In this document: positions 1 through 6,320 of the stretch, piece by piece | Position numbering within the stretch: position 1 is the stretch's first letter | How the letters are laid out: every line of letters starts with the position of its first letter | From: Spirochaetaceae bacterium | GTDB lineage: Bacteria > Spirochaetota > Spirochaetia > Treponematales > Breznakiellaceae | Direction: 5' to 3' | Length of the DNA: 6,320 nucleotides | Assembly (NCBI GenBank): GCA_031255115.1 | Contig: JAIRTD010000072.1 | Span: forward strand, 1 to 6,320 | Notes under the pieces: generated by a model | What the model saw: the letters and a program-made list of their open reading frames with translations, nothing else | The model's database searches: none | Told to the model about the DNA's origin: nothing | Made by a program: the position numbers and the translations under genes

Positions 1-3000
1 AAGATTCGGTTGGCGCGCTCAACAACCTGGCCACGGAACAGATAGAAAGAAACATTACCGACACGGCAAAGCGGGTGGCGGATTTTCTCTACGAACGGGA
101 CAGGGATATACTCTACGCCGCGGGACTCCTCCCTGACGAAGCGGCCTACCGGCATTTTCTCTCGTTCAAGACCGGCAGGCTCATCAAAAAACGGGAATGG
201 GTTCTTAACGAAGCCGGAACTGCGTGGGCTCCCAAAGAGGCGCTGGCCACCGGGGATTATTCTCCTTCGAATAATTCCGAAAATGACACCAACTACCATA
301 ACCTTCCCCGTATACTCTGGGAGACCGAAGATCGTCCCCTGTACCTTGAGATGACCTATGTGGATCTCAACGGAAACGAACGTATCAAAATAACAAACTC
401 TAACCAGATGAGCAGTGTCAAAAAGAACGTTGCCTCAAGGCTCAACACCTATGTAAAAGCCGAAACCTACTTTGCCGAACTTAAAGACCTCAAGCCCGGT
501 GAGGTTTATGTTTCCGAAGTAATAGGCGCCTATGTGCGTTCCCGGCTTATCGGCATGTACACGCCGGAAAACACCGCGACAAGGGGCCTTGAGTTTGTCC
601 CGGAAGAAGAGGCCTATGCCGGGAGGGAAAACCCCAACGGCAGACGCTTTAAGGGCATCATACGCTGGGCCGCGCCGGTGGTACAAAACGGCGTCGTCTC
701 AGGCTATGTTACCCTGGCCCTGGACCATGACCACATCATGGAATTTACCGATCACATAACGCCCATGAACGAGCGTTATGTGGAAATGCCCAGCGCCTAT
801 GAGGGCAACTACGCCTTTATCTGGGACTACAAGTGCCGGAGTATCTGTCATCCCCGGCATCATTCCATAGTGGGCTATAACCCGGAAACCGGGGAACCCG
901 AAATCCCCTGGCTCGAAGAAAGCATCTATGACGAATGGAAGGCGTCGGGTCTCCCCTATACTGAATTCATCAAGGACGTACCTGTTTTTCAGGACCAGTC
1001 CCGGGACAAGAAACCGGCGCCTGAGCTTACCGAGGCGGGCCTTGTGGGTCTTGACGGCCGTTACCTCAATAACGCTCCCCAGTGTACGGGCTGGTTTGAC
1101 CTGACCAGAGAAGGCGGCTCAGGGTCCTTCCTCATACTGTGGAGCGGCATCTGGAAACCCAATACCGCGGCCACCATCCCCTACTACACCGGCCGTTACG
1201 GGGCAAGCAAGCGGGGCTTCGGCTTTGTGGCCATAGGCGCCGGGCTTGAGGATTTTCAGCGGCCGGCGCGGGAGACCGAAATAGCGCTTAACAGCCTCAT
1301 AACCGATACCGACCGGGACCTCGCAGGCGCGTCCTTCGACACCGGCAACGCCATCACGTCGAACCTCATCGGCACGACGATCAGGCTTATTGTTTCTGCC
1401 GGCTTCATGGTGCTTCTCGTGGTGCTTATCGCCATCTGGATGGCCTCGGTGTTCACACAAAGCGTAACCAATCTTATCAACGGCATTTCCCGCTTCCGCG
1501 CCGGAGAACGGCAATTCCGCTTTAACGCCAGATTCAAGGACGAAATAGGAACCCTCGCCGATTCCTTTGACGAAATGGCCGACAGCCTGGTAGAAAGCGA
1601 CCGGGGCCCGCTCATCATCACCGGCATGGACAGGCGGGTGGTCTACGCCAACGAAATGGCGCTTCACGCGATTGACAAGGACCTTAATTCCGTTCTGGGC
1701 GCCCACTACAGCGAAATCAGCCTCTATCCCCACGATTCGTCCTACGATCCGGTCTGCGCCCTCATCGCCGGACGGGACCCCGAAGTTCTCTACGTCGAAA
1801 CACAAAAGCGTTATTTTAAGGGGGCGGCGACCTACCTTACCAGCCGGGACGGAAAAAACATCGGGTTTATCATCACGTCTTCCGACGTTACCGAAATCAT
1901 CGAGCAGCAGAAAAAAACCACCGAGCAGAAAACCCTGCTGGATACTATCTTTGCCTCCTCGCCTGACATGATCTGGTATCAGGACCCGGAGGGCAGATAC
2001 CTGGCGGCCAACCCCCGTTATGCGTCATTCAGCGGCATCAGCCCCATGGACCTCATCGGCAGGAACATAAAAGAAGTCATCCCCCAGGACTATCTTGAAG
2101 AATTCACCACCAACAGCCAGCGGGCCGTAGAATCACGGCGGCCCCTCTATGTTGAAGAAAGCCTTAGATTTGCCGACGGTCATGAAGAAGTTCTGGATAC
2201 GGTCCTTACCCCCATCTTTAGCAGCGACAACAACCTGGTGGGGATTTTGGGCTATGGACGGGACGTAACGGCCAGGGTCGCCATAGAAAAACGGCTCCGC
2301 AGCACCCAGCTCGAACTCGAACAGGCCGTGCTTGACGCAAACAAGGCCAATGCCCACAAGGGGGATTTTCTTGCCCGCATGAGCCACGAAATCAGAACCC
2401 CCATGAACGCCATCATAGGCATGACGAGCATAGTACGAAAAAAACTTTCAGAGCCTGATTTTGACATGGAACAGGTCAACACCGATATACAGCAGATCGA
2501 AACTTCTTCCCAGCACCTTCTGGGGCTGCTCAACGACATACTGGATATTTCCAAAATCGAAGCGGGAAAAATCGAAATAACCGAAGAGGCGGTTGATTTC
2601 TTCAAACTTACCAATACCGTAGCCGCCATCATCAAGCCCCGCTGCGACGAAAAGAACATTCTCTTTAACACCAATTTTAAGCTCTCGCCTCCGGCGCTGT
2701 ACACCGGCGATTCGCTGCGGCTCAGGCAGGTACTGATAAACCTCCTCGGCAACGCGGTAAAGTTTACCCCCGAAGGCGGAACCATTGACTTTATCATTGA
2801 GGAGCGCGAAAAAGAAAAGGATTTTGCAAGGCTCTATTTTTCCGTCAAGGATACGGGCATAGGCATGTCCCAGGAAGCCCTGGCGACCCTCTTCCGTCCC
2901 TTTGAACAGGCAAACAGCCAGATATCCAAACGCTACGGCGGAACAGGACTCGGACTTGCCATATCGCAGAGCATAGTCAAACTGTTCGGCGGAACTATCA

Positions 3001-3500
3001 CCGTCGAGACAAAAGAAGGCCAGGGGAGTCTCTTTAGCTTTGAACTTTCCCTCACTCCCGTGGCCGCCGAAGAAGAAGAAGACAGCATCGTAGAAGACGC
3101 CACGGACAAACTCAAGGGCAGGCGCGCCCTGCTTGTCGACGACGTAGCCATAAACCGCATCATTGCCATAAACCTTCTCGAATATACCGGTATGGACATA
3201 GACGAGGCGGACGACGGCATCATGGCGGTAAAGATTTTTGCCAATTCAGAACCGGGCACGTACGACATAATTTACATGGATGTGCAGATGCCCAATATGG
3301 ACGGTTACGAAGCGTCCAAAGCCATACGGGACCTTGAGAGGAGCGACGCGAAGACCGTGCCCATTGTGGCCGTTACCGCTAACGCCTTTAAGGACGACAT
3401 AGAAAAGGCCATGCAGCAGGGCATGAACGCCCACCTTGCAAAACCCATGGAGGCCAGTAAACTCATCGACGTAACCTTTAAGCTCCTCGGCCTGAGATAA
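1..3500 (+). CDS. Hybrid sensor histidine kinase (Cache-like sensor, HAMP, PAS-PAS, HisKA, HATPase, receiver), 5'-partial
   Basis: Membrane-bound two-component sensor that should autophosphorylate on a histidine and pass the phosphate to its own receiver domain. The frame is open from base 3 to the TAA at 3498-3500, giving 1165 residues in the window. A GTG at 75 is the first possible start, but it has no Shine-Dalgarno sequence, and the 24 residues before it form a helix typical of the Cache N-terminus, so the gene very likely begins upstream. Numbering from GTG 75: extracytoplasmic Cache-like sensor about 1-430; membrane helix 436-460; HAMP about 457-505; PAS 509-608; PAS 621-735; short helical linker; HisKA with phospho-acceptor His771 (MSHEIRTPMN); HATPase with N-box Asn893, G1 Asp926 (DTGIGM) and G2 955-962 (GGTGLGLA); receiver with acidic pair Asp1022/1023, phospho-acceptor Asp1069, Thr1101 and Lys1123. 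All catalytic residues are present, so it should be active. No HPt domain follows the receiver, so a separate phosphotransfer partner or response regulator is expected elsewhere. It is convergent with the EF-G gene. The ligand is unknown. Confidence 0.95.
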   Translation, partial: DSVGALNNLATEQIERNITDTAKRVADFLYERDRDILYAAGLLPDEAAYRHFLSFKTGRLIKKREWVLNEAGTAWAPKEALATGDYSPSNNSENDTNYHNLPRILWETEDRPLYLEMTYVDLNGNERIKITNSNQMSSVKKNVASRLNTYVKAETYFAELKDLKPGEVYVSEVIGAYVRSRLIGMYTPENTATRGLEFVPEEEAYAGRENPNGRRFKGIIRWAAPVVQNGVVSGYVTLALDHDHIMEFTDHITPMNERYVEMPSAYEGNYAFIWDYKCRSICHPRHHSIVGYNPETGEPEIPWLEESIYDEWKASGLPYTEFIKDVPVFQDQSRDKKPAPELTEAGLVGLDGRYLNNAPQCTGWFDLTREGGSGSFLILWSGIWKPNTAATIPYYTGRYGASKRGFGFVAIGAGLEDFQRPARETEIALNSLITDTDRDLAGASFDTGNAITSNLIGTTIRLIVSAGFMVLLVVLIAIWMASVFTQSVTNLINGISRFRAGERQFRFNARFKDEIGTLADSFDEMADSLVESDRGPLIITGMDRRVVYANEMALHAIDKDLNSVLGAHYSEISLYPHDSSYDPVCALIAGRDPEVLYVETQKRYFKGAATYLTSRDGKNIGFIITSSDVTEIIEQQKKTTEQKTLLDTIFASSPDMIWYQDPEGRYLAANPRYASFSGISPMDLIGRNIKEVIPQDYLEEFTTNSQRAVESRRPLYVEESLRFADGHEEVLDTVLTPIFSSDNNLVGILGYGRDVTARVAIEKRLRSTQLELEQAVLDANKANAHKGDFLARMSHEIRTPMNAIIGMTSIVRKKLSEPDFDMEQVNTDIQQIETSSQHLLGLLNDILDISKIEAGKIEITEEAVDFFKLTNTVAAIIKPRCDEKNILFNTNFKLSPPALYTGDSLRLRQVLINLLGNAVKFTPEGGTIDFIIEEREKEKDFARLYFSVKDTGIGMSQEALATLFRPFEQANSQISKRYGGTGLGLAISQSIVKLFGGTITVETKEGQGSLFSFELSLTPVAAEEEEDSIVEDATDKLKGRRALLVDDVAINRIIAINLLEYTGMDIDEADDGIMAVKIFANSEPGTYDIIYMDVQMPNMDGYEASKAIRDLERSDAKTVPIVAVTANAFKDDIEKAMQQGMNAHLAKPMEASKLIDVTFKLLGLR

Positions 3501-3501
3501 A

Positions 3502-3519
3502 ACAGAAACGCTTTCTTGT
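3502..3519 (-). terminator. Weak AU-rich hairpin between convergent genes, possible terminator of the EF-G gene
   Basis: In the 38-base gap between the kinase stop and the EF-G stop, the minus strand reads ACAAGAAA, loop GCG, TTTCTGT, then TTTTAT. This is a 7-bp stem with one bulged A, followed by a short U-rich tail that runs into the last codons of the kinase. The stem is short and AU-rich, so termination would be inefficient. It is the only candidate in the gap and could act in both directions. Weak call. Confidence 0.27.
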
Positions 3520-3538
3520 AGCTTTACGGTCTTCTCCC

Positions 3539-5572
3539 CTACCGGCCGCTCTTCTTTTCAAAATGGGAAAATTCCATCGTAAAGGTGGCCCGGCCCTGGC
3601 TTACCGAGCGGAGAGAAGTCATAAAGCCGAACATTTTTTCCATAGGGGCCTGGGCCTTTACCTCGTCAGTCGAAGTCTTGGATTCCATATTGGAAACCTG
3701 GCCTCCCCGCTGGGTAATGAGGCTGATTACGTCGCCTACAAATTCTTTGGGAGAAATGAGACTGACGGCCATGATGGGTTCAAGGAGTATGGGATCGGCG
3801 TTCCGGCACGCCTCATCAAAACCCATGCTGGCGCAGGCTTCAAAGGCAAATTCAGTGCCGCTTAGTTCGGAATACTTTATGCCGGTAAGGCTTACCCCTA
3901 TGTCAATGCAGGGATACCCGAGTGCTATGCCGGAAGCAAGGGCGCCTGATATACCCCGTTCAATGGCGTCAAAGATTGCCTGGGGTATCTGGGAATCGCG
4001 TACTTCCCGGGTATAGCGGTTGCCCTGTCCTCTGGGCAGGGGTTCGACGCGGAGGGTAAGTTCGGCCTCGTTTTCTTTTCCGGCCATGGTTCTCGAAAAT
4101 TTTTCGGTATGTTCGACGGCCCTGCCCACCGATTCGCGGTAGGTAACCTGGGGCTTGCCTACTTTGGCTTCGACTTTATGTTCCTTGAGTATGCGGGTTA
4201 CCAGTACGTCAAGATGAAGTTCGCCCATGCCCGAAATAAGAAGCTGGCCGGTTTCTTCGTTTTCTTTGGTGGTAAAGGTCGGGTCCTCTTTGGCAAGTAT
4301 GGCAAGGGCGTCTCTGAGCTTGTCCTGCTCGGACATGGTCCTTGGTTCAATAGACACCGATATAACCGGCTCAGGAAAAACCATTTTTTCGAGCAGCACC
4401 GGCCAGCCCTCGCTGCCTATGGTATCACCGGTCTGGGCAAGTTTCATCCCTATGATGACTCCTATATCCCCGGCGGAAAGTTCGTCCATAGGTTCCGACT
4501 TGTTGGAATGCATGCGGAGTATGCGGTTGACCCTTTCCCGTTTTTTCTTGCCCATGTTGTTTACCATAAGGCCCGGCTTTATCACTCCCGAATACATGCG
4601 CACATAACAGAGGCTGCCTGCCTCGCGGTCGTTTTGTATTTTGAATACCAAGCCCAAAGGCTGGGCTTTGGGATCGCAGGGAATTGCTATGGTTTCGTCT
4701 TTTTTAAGCTGATGACCCAGGGCCGGGGCGACTTCGTCAGGGGCGGGGAGGTACTGTACAACGCCGTCAATGAGGGGCTGGACGCCGATATTCCTCCGGG
4801 ACGCTCCGGCAAACACCGGAAAGAGGCTCCGCTTGAGCACGGCGCTGCGCAGTTCTGCGCGCAGAAGCTCCGTAGAGATTTCTTCCCCCGCAAGATAGTA
4901 TTCGGTGATGATGTCCGATTCGCGGGAAAGGGCGTCGATGATTTTTTCCCGCCATTCCCGCGCAATGTTTTCCCGCTCGGGAGCCACCGCGGAGAATATC
5001 ATTGTTTCCCCTTCTGACGCGGCGTCCCAGCGTATTTCCCGCATTTCAATAAGGTCGATAACCCCCTCAAAGGAACTTTCCCTTCCCAGCGGTATTTCCA
5101 GCGCGACAGGCCGGACACCGAGTTTTGCCTGTATGTCCTCAAGCACGGGAAAAAAATCAGCCCCGATGCGGTCCATCTTGTTTACATAGCCTATGCAGGG
5201 AACCTTGTAGCGTTCGGCCTGGTGCCAGACGGTTTCGGTCTGGGGCTCCACGCCCCGCACCGCGTCGAATATGGCGACGGCGCCGTCAAGCACCCTGAGG
5301 GAACGTTCAACCTCGGCGGTAAAATCGACGTGTCCGGGGGTATCAATGATGTTGATCTGATACTCTTTCCAGTAGGTCGTGGTAGCGGCGCTCTGTATGG
5401 TAATGCCCCGCTCCTGTTCCTGCTCCATCCAGTCCATGATGGCTTCGCCGTCGTCGACTTCCCCTATACGGTGGCTTTTACCGGTGTAATACAGTATTCT
5501 TTCTGTGGTGGTAGTTTTTCCGGCATCAATGTGGGCCATGATGCCAATATTACGCATAGTTTTAAGCGGCAT
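3539..5572 (-). CDS. fusA: Elongation factor G paralogue of the EF-G2 (spirochaetal/mtEFG2-like, ribosome-recycling) type
   Basis: Cytoplasmic translational GTPase of 677 residues, full length. G-domain motifs are intact: P-loop AHIDAGKT 13-20, switch I RGITIQ 55-60 with Thr58, DTPGH 77-81 with catalytic His81, NKMD 131-134, and a G5 GAS at 256-258. Domain II is about 292-395, III 400-475, IV 476-595, V 596-670. The stretches around [37 protein letters not shown] and VNKMDRIGA resemble, from memory, the Borrelia EF-G2 (fusB) protein. Domain IV lacks the usual Q-[TS]-G-G-x-G-Q signature (here [10 protein letters not shown], 495-504), and the tip histidine equivalent to E. coli His583 is Ser568. 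Family knowledge: Borrelia EF-G2 and human mtEFG2 work with RRF to split post-termination ribosomes and do not translocate; that role is inferred here. A canonical EF-G1 should exist elsewhere in the genome. The ATG at 5572 is supported by AGGAG 8 bases upstream. Automatic pipelines would name it fusA; fusB or fusA2 would be more exact. Confidence 0.95.
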   Translation of the reverse strand: MPLKTMRNIGIMAHIDAGKTTTTERILYYTGKSHRIGEVDDGEAIMDWMEQEQERGITIQSAATTTYWKEYQINIIDTPGHVDFTAEVERSLRVLDGAVAIFDAVRGVEPQTETVWHQAERYKVPCIGYVNKMDRIGADFFPVLEDIQAKLGVRPVALEIPLGRESSFEGVIDLIEMREIRWDAASEGETMIFSAVAPERENIAREWREKIIDALSRESDIITEYYLAGEEISTELLRAELRSAVLKRSLFPVFAGASRRNIGVQPLIDGVVQYLPAPDEVAPALGHQLKKDETIAIPCDPKAQPLGLVFKIQNDREAGSLCYVRMYSGVIKPGLMVNNMGKKKRERVNRILRMHSNKSEPMDELSAGDIGVIIGMKLAQTGDTIGSEGWPVLLEKMVFPEPVISVSIEPRTMSEQDKLRDALAILAKEDPTFTTKENEETGQLLISGMGELHLDVLVTRILKEHKVEAKVGKPQVTYRESVGRAVEHTEKFSRTMAGKENEAELTLRVEPLPRGQGNRYTREVRDSQIPQAIFDAIERGISGALASGIALGYPCIDIGVSLTGIKYSELSGTEFAFEACASMGFDEACRNADPILLEPIMAVSLISPKEFVGDVISLITQRGGQVSNMESKTSTDEVKAQAPMEKMFGFMTSLRSVSQGRATFTMEFSHFEKKSGR

Positions 5573-5580
5573 GAGCGAAA

Positions 5581-5586
5581 CTCCTG
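5581..5586 (-). promoter_or_regulatory. Ribosome binding site of the EF-G2 gene
   Basis: The minus strand reads CAGGAG, then 8 bases, then the ATG at 5572-5570. This fixes the start at MPLKTMRN rather than at the internal methionine five codons later, which has no comparable site. Confidence 0.8.
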
Positions 5587-5594
5587 AATGGAGT

Positions 5595-5623
5595 ATTCTA
5601 CACTAATCCGCTTTTTTTTTAAA
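5595..5623 (-). promoter_or_regulatory. Candidate sigma-70 type promoter of the EF-G2 gene
   Basis: On the minus strand there is a -35-like TTTAAA (5623-5618; 4 of 6 matches to TTGACA), a 17-base spacer, and a -10-like TAGAAT (5600-5595; 5 of 6 matches to TATAAT). The spacer begins with six of the nine consecutive A residues here. Transcription would start near 5588, giving a very short leader of about 15-20 bases with the Shine-Dalgarno sequence almost at its 5' end. Spacing and position are good; the -35 is weak. Confidence 0.5.
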
Positions 5624-5638
5624 CCCATGCGCGGCGGG

Positions 5639-5666
5639 TATATCGGGTAGGCGAATATATCGGGTA
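5639..5666. repeat. Two exact 11-bp direct repeats, 17 bp apart, upstream of the EF-G2 promoter
   Basis: TATATCGGGTA occurs at 5639-5649 and again at 5656-5666 (start-to-start distance 17 bp). A shorter CGGGTA at 5635-5640 precedes them, so CGGGTA occurs three times in 32 bases. The copies sit about 16 and 33 bp upstream of the candidate -35 of the EF-G2 gene, where an activator could bind. The start-to-start spacing is about one and a half helical turns, so the copies would not lie on the same face of the helix. No known regulator motif is recognised. They could also be a chance low-complexity cluster. Confidence 0.45.
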
Positions 5667-5676
5667 TATAAGTAAA

Positions 5677-5705
5677 TGCGCATACATCGCGTCCCTGTAT
5701 GCGCA
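5677..5705. repeat. 9-bp perfect inverted repeat with 11-base loop in the intergenic region
   Basis: TGCGCATAC (5677-5685) and GTATGCGCA (5697-5705) are perfect complements around an 11-base loop. Read leftward it lies after the terminator of the barrel gene and is followed by ATTTACTTATAT rather than a proper U-tract. It may be a second, weaker stop of that transcript or an operator-like palindrome upstream of the EF-G2 gene. ATGCGC also occurs once more at 5627-5632. Confidence 0.5.
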
Positions 5706-5710
5706 ATGGT

Positions 5711-5743
5711 GTATAAAGGGCCGCCTGGTATTCCGGACAGCCC
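5711..5743 (-). terminator. Intrinsic terminator of the small beta-barrel protein gene
   Basis: On the minus strand, 8 bases after the TAA of the barrel gene, GGGCUGUC pairs with GGCGGCCC. These are eight consecutive pairs including two G-U wobbles, then a C-A mismatch, then GG-CC closing an AAUA loop. The stem (5743-5718) is followed by UUUAUAC. The G-U pairs make it more stable on the minus strand than on the plus strand, in agreement with the direction of the gene. The U-tail is short, so efficiency is uncertain. Confidence 0.6.
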
Positions 5744-5751
5744 CCTTGCTC

Positions 5752-6273
5752 TTATAGCCTGAGCATGGCCCCGAGGGTAACACCATCTTCTATGGTGATC
5801 TTAAAGTCCGTATTGCCGTTGTCGCTGTCGGACCATCCGTGCGTAAATCTTATACCGCCTATGTTTGAGTAAACCGATACGCGGTTACCGAGGCGGTATT
5901 CAAAGTTGGGCATAAGACCGATAAAAAAGGTTTTATAATCACTACTTGACCGGTCCACATTGGAAAAGCCTACCGCGCCCAGCGCGTTCACACCAAAGGC
6001 GCCCCCACCGAGAAGGTGGTAGCGGCCCCATCCGGCAAATCCGAAAGTTGTAGGCTCGTTTTTAAACAGCAACTGGACACCCATATCAATCTTGTTGGTG
6101 AGCGCATAGCCTATCAGCGGCGAAAAGGAAAAGACAGCGTCGCTGTTGCTTCTGCCGTTTACCTTTGTCGATTTATAACCGAAACCGACATCACCGCCTA
6201 CCATCCAGTTTTGAGAAAATCCCTGGGCGCAAATAAGAGCGCCAAGCGAAACACAAAGGATAATTTTTTTCAT
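5752..6273 (-). CDS. Small exported outer-membrane beta-barrel-like protein, function unknown
   Basis: Predicted protein of 173 residues. Residues 1-20 form a signal peptide: two lysines, a hydrophobic core (IILCVSLGALICA), then a likely signal peptidase I site near GFS-QN. Cys15 is preceded by Ile, which does not fit a lipobox, so a lipoprotein is unlikely. The mature part is rich in Gly, Phe, Tyr and alternating hydrophobic residues in about eight strand-like segments (for example near 23-35, 49-72, 77-86, 93-102, 115-128, 133-145 and 157-173), separated by polar Asn/Asp/Ser turns. The C-terminus GVTLGAMLRL alternates like a closing barrel strand but ends in Leu, not the common Phe. Size and pattern match small OmpX/OmpA-like eight-stranded barrels; no specific member is recognised. 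The ATG at 6273 has AAGGA 7 bases upstream. It is transcribed alone: a terminator follows, and the next gene has its own promoter. An outer-membrane location is inferred. Confidence 0.85.
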   Translation of the reverse strand: MKKIILCVSLGALICAQGFSQNWMVGGDVGFGYKSTKVNGRSNSDAVFSFSPLIGYALTNKIDMGVQLLFKNEPTTFGFAGWGRYHLLGGGAFGVNALGAVGFSNVDRSSSDYKTFFIGLMPNFEYRLGNRVSVYSNIGGIRFTHGWSDSDNGNTDFKITIEDGVTLGAMLRL

Positions 6274-6280
6274 TTTTTCT

Positions 6281-6285
6281 TCCTT
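6281..6285 (-). promoter_or_regulatory. Ribosome binding site of the beta-barrel protein gene
   Basis: The minus strand reads AAGGA, then GAAAAAA-like A-rich 7-base spacer (6280-6274), then ATG. It supports the start immediately before the signal peptide MKKIIL. The spacer is A-rich, which would keep the site unstructured. Confidence 0.75.
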
Positions 6286-6289
6286 CTAA

Positions 6290-6302
6290 AATGAGATATA
6301 AT
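6290..6302. promoter_or_regulatory. AT-rich promoter-like element upstream of the beta-barrel gene
   Basis: On the minus strand ATTATATCTCAT lies 17-29 bases before the ATG and contains a -10-like TATATC. The plus strand of the same stretch has an exact TATAAT (6297-6302). Neither direction has a good -35 at the right distance, and the window ends at 6320, so the orientation cannot be decided. Low-confidence call. Confidence 0.25.
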
Positions 6303-6320
6303 GAGCCTCCGGTCCGAACC

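Noticed and set aside
75..77. GTG as the true start of the histidine kinase
   Set aside because: No Shine-Dalgarno sequence precedes it, the frame stays open to the left edge with Cache-like helical sequence, and a first membrane helix would be missing. The gene most likely starts outside the window.
1119..1805. 228-codon open frame on the minus strand opposite the kinase
   Set aside because: It is antisense to the membrane helix, HAMP and PAS region of an intact kinase, has no recognisable motif and no ribosome binding evidence.
4109..5017. 302-codon open frame on the plus strand opposite the EF-G gene
   Set aside because: It lies wholly antisense to a fully conserved EF-G and its translation has no recognisable domain. 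It is explained by the codon bias of the opposite strand.
5464..5706. 80-codon minus-strand frame spanning the EF-G2 start and the intergenic region
   Set aside because: It overlaps the EF-G2 N-terminus in another frame and covers the promoter, repeats and hairpin. No protein-like features are seen.
6229..6231. Cys15 of the small exported protein as a lipoprotein lipobox
   Set aside because: The residue before Cys15 is isoleucine, which does not fit the small residue needed at -1, and a signal peptidase I site follows at about residue 20.
6016..6294. 92-codon plus-strand frame opposite the beta-barrel gene
   Set aside because: It is antisense to a gene with a good signal peptide, start site and terminator. 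Its apparent C-terminal hydrophobic run is the complement of the A-rich ribosome binding region.

Overview
The window holds three protein genes and no RNA gene, CRISPR array or insertion sequence that I can recognise. It looks like chromosomal DNA of a spirochaete, most probably a Treponema-type organism. The main reason is the central gene, an EF-G paralogue of the EF-G2 kind, which by memory resembles the Borrelia/Treponema second EF-G more than ordinary bacterial fusA. The fairly GC-rich coding sequence, with G/C-preferring third positions, would fit termite-gut or free-living treponemes better than host-restricted ones. The taxonomic call is an inference from remembered sequence patterns; no search was run.

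Layout. (1) Positions 1-3500, plus strand: a large hybrid sensor histidine kinase whose reading frame is already open at the left edge, so its N-terminus (first membrane helix) lies outside the window. Domain order: extracytoplasmic Cache-like sensor, membrane helix, HAMP, PAS, PAS, HisKA, HATPase, receiver. (2) Positions 3501-3538: a 38-base gap between convergent genes with one weak AU-rich hairpin. (3) Positions 3539-5572, minus strand: the EF-G2-type GTPase, with a clear ribosome binding site and a plausible sigma-70 promoter. (4) Positions 5573-5751: a 179-base intergenic region holding, in the direction of transcription (leftward), an intrinsic terminator, a 9-bp inverted repeat, two copies of an 11-bp direct repeat and the EF-G2 promoter. 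(5) Positions 5752-6273, minus strand: a small exported beta-barrel-like protein. (6) Positions 6274-6320: its ribosome binding site and the start of its upstream region.

The three genes do not look like one functional system. The kinase is convergent to the other two, and the barrel gene and EF-G2 appear to be separate transcription units. The points most worth following up are the loss of the translocation signatures in domain IV of the EF-G, which suggests a ribosome-recycling specialist; a C-x3-C-H/H-H cluster in the kinase sensor domain; and the repeat cluster upstream of the EF-G2 promoter. I see no convincing evidence of a wholly new multi-gene system here.
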